A stretch of 64,000 nt of DNA. Source: Lucinisca nassula (Eukaryota; Mollusca; Bivalvia; Lucinida; Lucinidae). A model generated the notes under the pieces. The model did no database searches. It saw only the letters and a program-made list of their open reading frames with translations, and had not been told where the DNA came from. The DNA lies in assembly GCA_963580285.1 (NCBI GenBank), contig OY757014.1, positions 102,984,072-103,048,071 of the forward strand, in the 5' to 3' direction. Of the stretch, positions 32,440 through 43,410 are shown in pieces; positions within the stretch are counted from its first letter, which is position 1; each line of letters begins with the position of its first letter. Made by a program: the position numbers and the translations under genes.

Positions 32440-34100
32440 TGTCCATCTCACATTTTCGACATAATCCAGAACCTGAAGTTGGATTAAGCTGATACTTGGT
32501 GGGAAGCATTGGCGTGTCATCGAGATTCAGATTTGCTAAAACAGTTCCCATCTGATATCCAAGATGGCTCTTGAAATTGTTCAAGCGACATCTCCTCCCA
32601 AACCAAAGGTCGAGTTTAGCTGAAACATGATGGGAGGCATCGGAGTGACATGGAGGTTCAGATTTGCTAAAATTGTTCCGTTACAATATTCAAGCTGGCC
32701 ACCATGGTGACCATTTTACAATTCTTCAAATAACATCTCCTCCCGAACCAAAGGCCATATCGAACTGAAACTTGATGGTAGTTTGGGGAGTGAGAGGAGG
32801 GGTGGGGGGGGGGGACATCGGGATTACATGGAGATTCAGATTTACTAAAATCATTACGTTCCTGTATCGAAGATGGTTGTCATGGTGGACTCCTTGAAAT
32901 TCTTTAAATGACATCTCAACCAAAGGCCAGATCAAGCTGAAATTTGATGGGATTGTTCGGGTTGACATTGAGCTTCAGATTACTAACATTGGTTTGTTCC
33001 AAAAACCAGGATAGTTGTTATGGTAGCATCTTTAAATTCTCCAAATGACATCTGCTTCTGAACCAAAAGTGGGATTGAGCTGAAACTTGGTGGGAGGCAT
33101 CAGGGTGACATGGAGTTTCTGAGTTGCCAAAATCATTTCGATTTTAGGATTTATTACTGACTGTTACTCCTACTGGAGCATTAGTCATAACTTTCAACAA
33201 ATGAAACACAGAACAAACATTTGAGGAAAGTTGCAAACTTTTGTATTGAATAGCAAAGTCATTCTCCAGAGGATAGAACTGTGATGCTAACCGAAGCCTG
33301 ACCAATGCAAACACCACCGGAGAATATAACCCCCAAGAAGAACCATTTATATGTGACTGCGTCAGTGACTAGATAGATAAATTGTTAGAGATGACAGTCC
33401 TTTGCCTAGAAAAATAAATAGTGGAATCTTAGTCCAATGTCCATATTTGAATGTACACCATGAAGATTTGTTTGTTTCATTTGATGTTTAACGTCCTCGT
33501 CAACACAGTATAGGTCATTTTGGAGACGCTGTTTCCAATTTTGTGGGACTTTTACCCGACATTGAGATGAAATTACATCCCAAGAAGAATTAAGAATTCC
33601 TGAATATTTCTTAAAATGTCGTGAGTGCCACAAAACAAACATCCGAGGAAAGTTGCAAACCGTTCCAATATTCAAGATGGCTGCAAGTTTTAAATTCTTC
33701 AAATGACATCTCACAAACTAAAGGTCAGATCCAGCTGAAACTTGATGGAAGGAATTGGGGTGACATGGATATTCAAATTTGCTAAAATACTTCTTTTCCC
33801 ATATCAAAGATGGCCACCATGTTGGACATCTTGAAATTCTTCAAATGACATCTCCGAACCAAAGGTTGGAGTGTTATGAAAATTGACTGGGAGGCATTGG
33901 GGTGACATGGAGATTTAGAATTGCTGCAATCATACTATTGGAACCATTCCCCAAGATGACTGCAAAAACCTGATGGGAGGTATTGGAGTGACAAACTGAT
34001 CCAGACTTGTTAGAACCATTCTCTTCTGATATCCCAGATTGCTGCCACGGTGGCCATCTTGAAAATCATGGAATTCTTCAAAGCACATGTATACTAATCG
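32440..34100 (+). repeat. Diverged tandem array, about 140-bp period
   Basis: Units marked by GACATCTCCTCCCGAACC, AAAGGTCGA, GCTGAAACTTGATGGGAGGC, GGGTGACATGGAGATTCAG and AAGATGGCCACCATGG. Roughly eight units; the stretch 33170-33465 is not repeat-like. Confidence 0.7.
33466..33590 (-). mobile_element. SINE-V 3' fragment
   Basis: TTTGTTTCATTTGATG, TTTAACGTCCTCGTCAAC and ACCCGACATTGAGATG; only the tail half is present. Confidence 0.75.
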
Positions 34101-34268
34101 CAGTTAAGATTTTGGATGAAGGGCAGCTCAGGTGTTCTCAGTATATGTCAGATTCACTGAGTCCACAAGAAGATTCTGTAGAGTGCCTTTTGCTTATTTT
34201 TCGCAAGCGGTCATGTACACTTTTGCTTATTTTTTGCAAGCGGTCATGTACACGACAGCTTTGTTTGT

Positions 34269-34552
34269 CATCACGAAAACACGCCTATATAAGCATGCCC
34301 CCCTTAAACCCGACTTTTATATTATAAAACTGGGGTTTCCGGGGGTATACCTATTTTTTCTTATTTCTGTTCTAAAATATAGATTGTGGGTACTCGTTAG
34401 AACCGCCTCGATGGTGAGGCGGTTCTAACGAGTACCCACAATCTATATTTTGAGCAGAAAATAGAAAAATATCACAATTTTTTATCATAAAATTTTCATT
34501 TTTTTTCGGCGGTAAAGGTGGCCATGTATTTGAATAGGCGTGTTTGCGTACT
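34269..34552 (+). mobile_element. MITE-A copy
   Basis: Ends CATCACGAAAACACGCC and GGCGTGTTTGCGTACTG. The core hairpin, extended through GAGCAGAAA, has arms of nearly 50 bp. Confidence 0.85.
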
Positions 34553-35030
34553 GGTTGCAGTTGAATTCACATACTCTGGTGACTTGGTTGATTGTTATTA
34601 GAGTATTCCAAAGGCAGATGCAAACAATACCTTTGCCCTGCAAAACTATACACTCCCACTCTGCAGCAACATCACCGCTTCCGGAATCCTAAATCAGACT
34701 GGGCTGTTCCGAAACTTAATTAGAGGCATCATGGCAACATGCAGATTCATAACTGCTTAAGGCAATGCGATCTGCCACTGAGGTTCAATATAATATATCT
34801 TGATCAGTCTCATCCAGGTGAGCAATTTTTGGCACACTTGGGCCTCTAGCAAGTTTGATTTCTGCACTGATGACTCTTTGGTCTCAGGTGGATTTCTTGG
34901 TGGTTGGAGCTTATCCTTGCTATGCCTCATTGGCTCTGTAAGGTTGCTCCTGATGCTATGAGTTCTACCTAAGACCAATGGTGCCTGATGTACAGAGATT
35001 CAGAACATGTGCAGGAATAGTCAAATATGT

Positions 35031-35208
35031 GAGTGAGTGAGTGTCAGTTTTATGTCTCGCCAACAGTTTTATGTCTCACCAACAGTCATACGGAGACGGG
35101 ACCTCGGTTTAAAGGCTCATCCGAAAGTCTGGAGAAGCCCAGGATCGATCCTGCAATCTCTGGTTTACAAGGCGAGTAGCATAACCACTACACCACGGAG
35201 GCTTCTGC
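35031..35208 (-). mobile_element. SINE-b copy with 12-bp target duplication
   Basis: GTGAGTGAGTGTC tail at the left, ACCACTACACCACGGAGGC head at the right. AGTCAAATATGT is exactly duplicated at 35019-35030 and 35209-35220. A short TTTTATGTCTCRCCAACAG repeat is doubled near the tail. Confidence 0.9.
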
Positions 35209-35819
35209 AGTCAAATATGTTACTTTGGTCTTTATCAGTGCTGGAAACTATGTTAAGGTCTCTGTAAAGTTGCCCTACTATCCCTACTTTTTGTCCCTTA
35301 TGCTCCCCACTTTTTCACTACTTTTTCAAAATATGTCCCTACTTTTTAGCTAAAAGGTACTTGAAAGCCTGAGATCACGTTGCCTTAAGCAATTCTGAAT
35401 CAGCATGTTTAAATAATCTTGATGCTTCTGATTAAGTTTCTGAACAGCTTTGTCTGATTTAGGATTCAGGAAGAGATGACTTGATGCAGAGTGGAAGAGT
35501 TGATAGTTTGGCAGGCCAGAGCTATCGTTCGCAACTGCCTTTGGCATATACTGGTATCAAAATAGTAAACAAAGTCAATCAATCATGTGAATATAACTGC
35601 AACACAATGCTATGGTGTATACAGCCGCTGGCAAAAAGCCACGATAGCGAATCTACATGTGAACTCAGCAGGTTTGACATATACTGACAACACAACTATA
35701 CAGGTACTTTGGAGAAGTTCAAGATGGCAGCCAACTAGGATATGAGAATGCAACAATTTTAGCAAATCTGCATCTCCAAGTCACCTAAATGCCAACCAAT
35801 TTCAGACCATCAGGTCAAC

Positions 35820-36226
35820 GACGCAATTTCAAACCCAGTTCACAGAAATGTTTCTCCTTTATTTGTGTACCAAAATTGATTAAACGGTATGGCTCAGCTT
35901 AGGTCTGTTCCATTGAAACATCCTATCTCAAAGTACGATATTATTTTACTGGTGATTGCTTAAATTGCTGAAATGGATTCGCTCTGCTGAACAAACTGCC
36001 CAAATGACTGCAGTGGTAAAGAGCATCTTCTCCTAGGCCAATGGCTCAGTTTAAAATAACTTGACAGAAATGTTCCTTGGGTGACCACTCTACCATAATT
36101 TCTGAAGTGGTTTTGATCATCTGTGCAAAATGGCTGTCGGAGCTCAATATAGAAAAAAAAACTGTAAACAACAATTTTAGTACACAATAACTCAGGTGAG
36201 CGAATTAGGTCTATCATGGACCTCTT
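35820..36226 (+). mobile_element. 3' part of a Helentron-like element
   Basis: Diverged units (CAAATGACTGCAGTGG, ACAGAAATGTTCCTTGGGTG) lead to CAGGTGAGCGAATTAGG, hairpin AGGTCTATCATGGACCT and CTCTTT. This is probably the right end of the element whose left units are at 31620. Confidence 0.55.
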
Positions 36227-36228
36227 TC

Positions 36229-36273
36229 AATATTATTATTATTATTATTATTATAATTATTATTATTATTTTG
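36229..36273 (+). repeat. (ATT)n microsatellite
   Basis: About 14 ATT units with one interruption, directly after the Helentron-like 3' end. Confidence 0.9.
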
Positions 36274-36800
36274 TTCTGGTATTACGTTAAATGAAATATA
36301 ATGATTTATTGATATTATCAGGGATTCTACTGGCACAGCTGTTGTAGATGAAACGATTTCATGGATATAATTACGCATTGTATATGCAGTCTTAGGACGA
36401 AGTGCCCTGCTACTCCAAGCTCAGTTGAAAGTATAACTACATAAATCAACATCAGTGACAGCTTTAATCTAAACAATAAATACAACTTACTGTACATCAG
36501 CAGCTTGCCATATTTACATGCCTAGGAAGCATGGTGAGCTGATTAAGAGAATTCAAGAAAAATTGCTGCTGATGTGCTCTTTTGCTTAACAATTGTGCAA
36601 ACGCAAAACGAACAGTCTGAACAGTCTGGTTTTCACAGGGTATACTGCATTTTCTCAGGTACCCCAACACGTGTCCATGACTGGTTTGTAGAAAATCCGG
36701 GTAATGGTTATTTATAGAAAATTGACACGCTTTTCTTATCGATGCATAAGGGTGTTATCTATATAATCTGTGCTGGAATCATGGGTTGGGCTTTGCCAGA
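36274..36800. other. No recognisable gene or repeat
   Basis: AT-rich sequence without exon-like frames or known repeat words. Confidence 0.4.
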
Positions 36801-36802
36801 AG

Positions 36803-36860
36803 TGTAGATCCAGATCAGACGCAGTGTTCTGCAGTGTCTGATCAGGGTCTACACTTTTTG
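36803..36860. mobile_element. MITE-E copy
   Basis: AGTGTAGATCCAGATCAGAC, then the inverse GTCTGATCAGGGTCTACACT around a GCAGTGTTCTGC loop. Confidence 0.75.
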
Positions 36861-37231
36861 CTTAAAACACACTTAAATTTAAGGGTTAAAGTAAACAGGT
36901 TTAGTCTCAAGTCTCAGCCAAGCCTTCACTCTGTATACCAGTACTCTTTTCAAGCCATCCACTTTTTACAGAGTAGTTACAAGCTGTGGGTTGAAACAAC
37001 AAGTAATGGGTTTTAATAGATGTGATTCAGTGATAGCAAATTTCAGGGTAATATGATAGGAGTCAGATCTGTCTCCCTCAAAAACACTAAGTCCATAGAG
37101 TGTATGATGTAATGGTTGGGTGGTTATTGCCCGGAATACGTGTAAAGCTTGAACTTACCAAGATGGAATTCTATATCACATTGAAATTCCCATGATTGGC
37201 CTTGGTCCAAGTCTCTCTGGAGGTGGCTGAG

Positions 37232-37395
37232 TGAGTGAGTGAGTTTAAGTTTTACGTCCCACCAACAGCTAAGGTCATACGGAGACGGGACCTCGGTTTA
37301 AAGACTCATCCGAAAGTCTGGAGAAGCCCGGGGTCGATCCTGCGATCCCTGGTTTACAGGGCGAGTAGCGTAACCACTGCACCACGGAGGCTTCT
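37232..37395 (-). mobile_element. SINE-b copy with 15-bp target duplication
   Basis: CTGGAGGTGGCTGAG is exactly repeated at 37217-37231 and 37396-37410. Head ACCACTGCACCACGGAGGC at the right. Confidence 0.9.
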
Positions 37396-37715
37396 CTGGA
37401 GGTGGCTGAGTAATCAGGATGGATTGTGATCAGGTACACCGCATTGTCATCAGCAAAATAGAAGTGCAGTCAAGGATCAGGAATAAGGAGCTTCTGACAT
37501 AGAGCTTACATGTTTCTCTAAAGTTTCTGTTAAACTGCTAGTGGCGCAGATCTTGATTTCATTGGTCCAAGAGATTGGAGTTTAACTCTTGGCCAAAGAT
37601 TCACTGCATGGGGTCATATCTGCCATTATTGCAACCATATGCAGATTCCATGGAGTGATTTATTACCTGGAAAGTACTTAATAGGCCCCAAACAAACCAA
37701 TACTGGATAGAGTGT

Positions 37716-37874
37716 GTTAACCCTTATCTTGCTGAATATTCGTCTAAGCCACACCCATTTCTGTCTATCATCCAATCAAATTACATTTGCTACAAATTCA
37801 TAAACTGAATGCCAAACAGTGTAGATCCTGTTTGCAAAGATAGGGGTTGTCGTGAACAGCAAGATAAGGGTTAA
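37716..37874. mobile_element. MITE-F copy, half of the hairpin deleted
   Basis: Ends TTAACCCTTATCTTGCTG and CAGCAAGATAAGGGTTAA. The MITE-E hairpin is cut at GTGTAGATCCTG/TTTGC. Confidence 0.8.
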
Positions 37875-37983
37875 GGTTAGGAGTGTTATTTGTAATAATT
37901 CAAAAAAAAAAAATCCTCCATTAAAAGTGAAAAGATGGTCTAGTCTATTTAGTTTACTGAATTAATATTTATATAATTTTCTT

Positions 37984-38071
37984 CAGACTTTCGGATGAGT
38001 CTTTAAACCGAGGTCCCGTCTCCGTATGACTTTAGCTGATGGTGGGACGTAAACTTCAAACACTCACTCAC
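37984..38071 (+). mobile_element. SINE-b fragment
   Basis: CAGACTTTCGGATGAGTC to GTGGGACGTAAACTTCAAAC and (CACT)n; tail half only. Confidence 0.75.
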
Positions 38072-38127
38072 ATTTTTCTTTTCTTTTTTTTTTCTCTCTT
38101 AATAACGAATTGCTCTTTTTAATGCTC

Positions 38128-38240
38128 ACCGCGAAATGAACAACCCGCTAAACCCCACTTTATATAGAGACAACTGTGGTTTACGGGGTGTACAGTATAC
38201 GGCGAGTTGCTTAATTAAGCATTACACCATGGGGGCTTCT
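38128..38240 (+). mobile_element. MITE-B left fragment joined to a SINE-b head fragment
   Basis: CACCGCGAAATGAACAACCC and CCCCACTTTATATAGAGA are MITE-B. GGCGAGTTGCTTAATTAAGC and ACACCATGGGGGCTTCT resemble the SINE-b head. Confidence 0.55.
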
Positions 38241-38261
38241 AACTTTTTAACTTTTTGTCAG

Positions 38262-38547
38262 GGCCCTCGCCCATCGGGGCTCGGAGAAACAGTTTGGGCT
38301 GCACGATGCTTCCAGGCAGAGCTGAAACCAACCGCACATAAACTGGTAAACCGCTTAGGAGATCGAAGCCTGCCTAGGCAGAGTGATACAAGCCGGGCCG
38401 TCTATGCATATAAACCCTATTGGTTTCATTGGGCAGCAGGGCTTGAGATGTCATTTAATCTCAATGTCGGGGAAAATTCCACAATATTGGAAGCAGCCTC
38501 TCCAAAATGACCTAAATAGTGTTGACGGGGACGTTAAATCTCAATGA
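38262..38547 (+). mobile_element. SINE-V copy
   Basis: Head CCCTCGCCCATCGGGGCTC, body CCCTATTGGTTTCATTGGGC, tail GTGTTGACGGGGACGTTAAA. Confidence 0.8.
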
Positions 38548-38589
38548 TTTTAGGTCTATTATCTGTAGTCCTTAATTGTGTTTGTTTTG

Positions 38590-38885
38590 AAGTTCCACGG
38601 GCCAGTCACAGTATTTAGGTCATTTTTGAGCCGGTCAGTTTACCCATCCACTTCTTTTCCTGTACAGGCTTATATTAAGCCAGCACAGTGCACATCTTTC
38701 CCCAGAAACTGACAACCAACCTTCTTGAATAAGCGGAAGGGACAGAATGACCGTAGCCGGTCAGTTTTCCTATCCACACTTTTCCTGGACACGCTTTTAC
38801 GTAAGCGGTTAGCCAGTATAGTGCACATTCTTTCGCCAGAAACTTCTTTTATAAGCGGAAGGGAGAGAATGTCTATAAAATGCAG
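38590..38885 (-). mobile_element. Two tandem SINE-d fragments
   Basis: TTTGAGCCGGTCAGTTTACC (38628) and CCGGTCAGTTTTCCTATCC (38757) each begin the complement of the SINE-d 3' body, followed by CAGAAACTGAC / CAGAAACTTC and AAGCGGAAGGGA. Confidence 0.65.
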
Positions 38886-39178
38886 TCCTAATTCTATTTG
38901 GCCGAGTATATATTCTGATAATTCCACACCATGCATGACAGGCAATAACTACAGGCTAAATAGTAGTGATGTTTTTTATTTCTTGTTTTTCTTGATTTTC
39001 CTGCCCTTCAGTACTAGCACTACTAAGGTCATTTTTAGTGCAGTCAGAAACCTATTCAGACTGACCCTGGGAGCAGGCCAGTAAATGACAACCGACCTAC
39101 TTGAGTGGTATTCAGTGGGCCACAGAGATGATCGATTCATGACCAGTCTTCATGAAAGTATGTGCCCGGGCTAGAATT

Positions 39179-39391
39179 TTAACACACAACCCCTGGATCT
39201 GCATTCAGACAAATATAGATGTAATTTGCAGTAGAAATCCACTCGGTCCCATCTGCATTTTGACGATTGCACCTTGATCTACTTCTGCATCTGTCAATGT
39301 AGTTCTTCCGATCCGGGAACTTGTAGGACAACTGTTTATCCTGTTGAAGATGATGGTTTGTACAACCACCTGCACTGCATATTTCAGACAT
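39179..39391 (-). pseudogene. THAP zinc-finger domain relic
   Basis: The minus-strand frame starts MSEICSAGGCTNHH and continues LSYKFPDRKN..., RQNADGTEW and ICLNAD. The first CxxxC pair, YKFP and the NADGTEW-T-x-Y-IC order match the THAP DNA-binding domain of invertebrate THAP genes and THAP-bearing transposons. The expected helix tryptophan is not readable in this frame (an in-frame TAG sits there in the +1 frame) and the final C-xx-H is lost. I infer at least one frameshift. A CACGTG site and GTTGCTACGC lie upstream (39466-39490). A diverged functional exon cannot be excluded. Confidence 0.5.
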
Positions 39392-40065
39392 TTTCTTTTC
39401 AGACTCTCAGAAATTTACGCGTTGTTACACAATAAAGGATAATTCAAAATGCCGACTCCCGTTTTGGTTGCTACGCAGAAAGTCACGTGATTGTCGAGAA
39501 ATACCCGGAAGACTGACTTCATTAATGACAAATGGAATTGTCCGACATATAGCGATGAAAGAGTCCTCTAGCATACAACGGGTTAACAAAAAATTTGTCA
39601 ATGTAATGAAACAATCCATTCTAATGGCAAGATCAAACATTCATTTTCTGAGAGGAAATCCATCTAGGTAGACACTGTAAGAGTTCTTGAAATGCACCAT
39701 AAACTCTTCTGAATAGTTTTCTCTTTCCCTTAAAATATCTTTTTTTTTTTAACTTATTTCGTTTTTTCTTTCTTTATCAATAGAGATTATTACTATTGTC
39801 TATTGTCTTCTTTGTTCCAAACAAGCATGTGGCCGGTATCTTTGATGATAATCAACCCACTAATGGTGTTATTAAACAGCAGAGGTTTTATCTGATTTTA
39901 TTGAGTTGCAACATTCCTGGCCACAGTGTTAAGATTGAATTAGATAAGGGTATGAAAATGTCTGGAAGAACTAACCAATCAGCTTGTAGACCAATCAGCT
40001 TGTACCTTGCCGCCAAGACCAGACGACATGCCTGATAGCTCTGTGTGATGAGCTCTTGTCAGGAA

Positions 40066-40258
40066 TCGCTACAATTAACCCACATCTCCCATCAGAGACA
40101 CCAAAGGGAAAGAAACACAAACATGAAATGACTAGACCCTAATGGAGGTACCAACAGCGGAAAGCCAAATCCACAAAATACCCAAACCAAAAAGATTTAA
40201 GCGATTCACACATTCAAAGACGAACTATAACAAAAATTACCCGCGACAGAAGAACCGC
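40066..40258 (-). mobile_element. Repeat Q, truncated copy
   Basis: CAGGAATCGCTACAATTAAC, CCCATCAGAGACACCAAAGG and CATTCAAAGACGAACTA. It starts abruptly after GAGCTCTTGT at 40055-40064, a Helentron-like 3' word. The stretch over ACAATTAACCC is uninterrupted. Confidence 0.65.
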
Positions 40259-40299
40259 TCTATAACGGTCAGTGAAAAGTATTTCACTGGGGGAGTGGG

Positions 40300-40340
40300 T
40301 GGTGGAGGGGGTGGGGTGGGGTGGGGCGGGGAGGGGTGCT
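40300..40340 (+). repeat. G-rich low-complexity tract
   Basis: Runs of GGGTGG/GGGGCGGGGAGGGG could form a quadruplex. Confidence 0.6.
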
Positions 40341-40554
40341 TAGATCGATTTTACGCGGCCGCAATCCTCGCCTTACTTCCGGCGTCGCGATTTAGACAAA
40401 TTATTTGTTCAGTCCGCATGAAGACTTCCTAACTGATCAGTGCAACATCTCCGAAAACATAAAAAATCAAACAACTACTGCGATGAAACGACGGCGAGGA
40501 CTCGACAGCAAGAATACCGGAAATGCTGGAGCAAAATAAAATTAACAGGTAGAC

Positions 40555-40800
40555 TCCGATGTAGTAAAGGCAAACCTGGGACAGCAATTGTCGGGCAAGT
40601 CGTTTATTTATAATAGGAATAAAATTGGACATAGAACTGATCCATGTGGTACACCTGAAATAACAAGAACCAAATCTGAGGACTCACCTTCAAGTACAAC
40701 TGTCTGCCCTTTTACAGTCAGAAAAGACCATGTTCATCGTGTATATGTAGCTTGTAGAGCAGCTTCAGGTGATTCACCTTGTCAACGGCCTTTCTAAAAA
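40555..40800 (-). pseudogene. LINE reverse-transcriptase fragment
   Basis: On the minus strand, KVNHLKLLYKL is followed, with frame breaks, by GESSDLVLVISGVPHGSVLC and PILFLL-INDLPDN. This is the SGVPQGSVLGP-LF-INDLP block of non-LTR retrotransposon reverse transcriptases (CR1/L2/jockey-like). There is a stop inside INDLP and the YADD catalytic motif that should follow is not recognisable. Only about 80 residues remain, so this is a dead fragment. Confidence 0.75.
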
Positions 40801-40802
40801 CC

Positions 40803-41092
40803 GCATTAGGAAAACATGTCCGTGTGAAATATGGTTTCCAACATGGTGTCAGAAATGACATATATTAGGTAAAAATTGTAGCGTCTTTCTTATTTAGTCT
40901 TCAAATATAGGCCGTGGGCGCTCGTTAGAACCGCCTCAACCCACAACTTATGTTTTTGAACAAAACTAAGGGAAATAATGTACATCCCCTTAAACCCTTT
41001 TTCTATATAGAGTGGGAAATAGTGTACATCCCCTTAAACATTTTCTCTATATGGAGTGGGGTTTAGAGGGGTCTTCGTTACACGGACTACTT
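40803..41092 (-). mobile_element. Divergent MITE-B copy
   Basis: Left end GCATTAGGAAAACATGTCCG as at 12339; only the left half of the core (GCTCGTTAGAACCGCCTC) is left, directly joined to AACCCACAAC. The lateral hairpin block CATCCCCTTAAAC is duplicated (40983 and 41028). Confidence 0.7.
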
Positions 41093-41344
41093 TTCGTGGT
41101 ATGGTAGGATGAGATCTGGTTGCTGATCGGTTAAACGTGATCTAGTAAGGTCATAAACAAGCGGAATCACTTGGCTTTCATGAGATCTGCGCTGCCATGC
41201 AACCTTGCAGACTCCTGACAGTTTATTTAAAAAAATAAAAGATATGGACATTTATTATATTTCTATGTCTTGGTCAAGGCTAAATGTGTGTGCGTGTGTG
41301 TGTGAGTTCTCTAGATCAGTGATCTAACAGCTTATCGATATTAT

Positions 41345-41605
41345 TAATGCACGTGCCTTTACTGCATGTTCGAATCTAACGAAGTCGTTAGTCAATTCTA
41401 TTTCATGCTGAATTACATAAAAAAAAATCGCCATTTTTGCTGAAAATGAGCTGAGAAAAACTTACAATGCAAACGATAGCCACATTTTTTTCAGCAAAAT
41501 ATATCAGTGTATCTGATATTAACTTTTAGAAACTATATAACAAATTTCCACTTAAATAGCTCGTTAAGCTAACGATACTTTCGACAACTGGACACTGTTC
41601 TAGTA
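41345..41605. mobile_element. MITE-G copy, old
   Basis: CTAACGAAGTCGTTAGTC, TTTTTTTCAGCAAAATAT and AGCTCGTTAAGCTAACGAT; ends decayed. Confidence 0.55.
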
Positions 41606-41650
41606 TTGAAATTGAGCAATCGACAAACAATATGTCGTTCAACCGATAGG

Positions 41651-41949
41651 TCTGTTTGTTTGATTTGAGGTTTAACGTCCCCGTCAACACTGAATTTGTC
41701 ATTTTGGAGACGTTGCTTCCAGTTTTGTGGGACTTTTACCCGACATTGAGATGAAATGACATCTCAAGCCCTGTCGCCGTATGAAACCAATTTGGTTTAT
41801 AAGCATGGAGAGTCCGACTCGCACCGCTTTGCCTGGGCAGGCTTAGATCCTCTAAGCGGTTTAACAGTACCCGTGTGCGGTCGGTTTCAGCTCTGCGAGG
41901 AGGCATCATGCAGCCCATTTATTTCTTCAAGCCCCGATGGGCGGGGGCC
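41651..41949 (-). mobile_element. SINE-V copy, nearly intact
   Basis: Tail TGTTTGTTTGATTTGAGG at the left, head GCCCCGATGGGCGGGGGCC at the right; good reference copy. Confidence 0.85.
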
Positions 41950-41983
41950 GTCAACCGACAGGTCAATGATACCGTTTGTCGTT

Positions 41984-42258
41984 TCATCACGAAAACACAC
42001 CTACACAATTTTGACCCCCTTTAACCCCACTTTTATATAGTAAAACTGGGGTTTACAGGGGTAAACATTTTTTTTTCTAATTTCTGCTGTAAAATATAGA
42101 TTGTAGGTACTCGTTAGAACCGCCTCAATGAGGTGGTTTTAACATGCACCCACAATCTATATTTTGAGCAGAAGGAAGAAACATGTCACAATGTTTCGTC
42201 TTAAAATTTGCATTTTCGTAAAATTTACAATGGATTTATATAGGCCTGTTTTCGTATG
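41984..42258 (+). mobile_element. MITE-A copy
   Basis: Ends CATCACGAAAACACACC and GGCCTGTTTTCGTATG; core right arm partly decayed. Confidence 0.8.
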
Positions 42259-42399
42259 AATGTTTGATGACGTCAAATATCAGTTTTTGTTATAAATGGT
42301 AAGAGGCACGTGTTGGTGCAGGTTTGCGGCTTTAACTTACAATCACGTCCCATGTAGAATATGCACTGAACATCTCCGTCGTAGCGTATTTTTTTTTTG

Positions 42400-42436
42400 T
42401 TTTTTGTTTGTTTGTTTGTTTGTTTTTTTTTGTTTA
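42400..42436 (+). repeat. (GTTT)n low-complexity tract
   Basis: Repeated GTTT followed by a T run. A second T-rich tract lies at 42894-42934. Confidence 0.8.
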
Positions 42437-42511
42437 ATTGTTCACTGCAAACGCCATATTGTTCCCAGCAAGATGCCGTCTAGCAGCTTGTTTTATTCAG
42501 TTCCATTATTC

Positions 42512-42790
42512 CATCACAAAAACAAGTGTATATAATTTTGACCCAATTAAACCCCACTTTCATATTGTAAAACACGGGTTTAAAGGGGTATACAGTATTT
42601 TTCTTAATTCTGCTCAAAAACATAGATTGTGGGTACTCGTTAGAACCGCCTCGCCGAGGTGGTTCTAACGAGTACCCACAATCTATGTTTTGAGCAGAAA
42701 TATGACAAATAAAAGGATTTTTATCAGTAAAATTTCATTTCTGGTGGTAAAATTTTACCAATATATTTGAATAGGCGTGTTTTCGTAATG
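42512..42790 (+). mobile_element. MITE-A copy
   Basis: Ends CATCACAAAAACAAGTG and GGCGTGTTTTCGTAATG; core hairpin intact. Confidence 0.85.
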
Positions 42791-43164
42791 TTGGGGGGGG
42801 GGGAGGGGAACAGCATAAGCATCAATGAATACAGGATAGATTCATACCACTGAAGTGAAGATTGTCACAGTCGTTTTATATGATAAAGTCAAAGGTTTTT
42901 TTTTTTGGTTTTTTTTTTTTTGGTTTTTTTTTTTGCATACGTACCAGACGACTCTTTTGCTTTGTGTGAACGCTTTTCCAAAATATCTTACTATCTATCT
43001 TCCTCAGTACAAGAAATTCAGACAAAAATAAATTGAGTAAATATGGGAATTTGTTTTCATATCTGACACCATGTAATAACGCCATATTAAGCGCTTCCCT
43101 ACCGTCAACATTGATATTGAGTGTCATGTTCCGGAGTCGGTGGTACATGGTGATACATGGATAT

Positions 43165-43410
43165 TGTTTGTTTGAATTGAGGTTTAACGTTCCCGTCAAC
43201 ACTGTATAGGTCATTTTGGAGACGTTGCTTCCAAGTTTGTGGGACTTTTACCCGACATTGAGATGAAATGACATCTCAATCTCTGTCGCCCAATGAAACC
43301 CAACAGGGTTTATAAGCATGGACGGGCCTACTCGCACCTCTTTGACTGGGCAGGCTAAAATACTCCAAACGGTTTACCAGTACTCGTGTGCGGCCGGTTT
43401 CAGCTGGGCG
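43165..43410 (-). mobile_element. SINE-V copy, head truncated
   Basis: TTGTTTGAATTGAGGTTTAA through CGGTTTCAGCTGGGCGATGG; the 5' head is missing. Confidence 0.8.

Larger units (their letters stand above)
32052..34850. mobile_element. Composite insert bounded by two inverted Helentron-like 3' ends
   Basis: Left border TAGAGGCCCAAGTGGGCC, TCGCTCACCTGGATGAG. Right border CATCCAGGTGAGC, then CACTTGGGCCTCTAG is its inverse. Both are 3'-type ends (CAGGTGAGC, hairpin, CTCTAG) facing outward. Inside lie CCCTACTTTT repeats (32208-32305), a roughly 140-bp tandem array (32440-34100), a SINE-V fragment and a MITE-A. No coding frame was recognised. Confidence 0.55.

Noticed and set aside
40142..40432. 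96-codon frame with glycine run
   Set aside because: It spans repeat Q and a G-rich tract, with no conserved residues.
40588..40797. Plus-strand frame with RTDPCGTP
   Set aside because: It is the antisense of the LINE reverse-transcriptase block on the minus strand.
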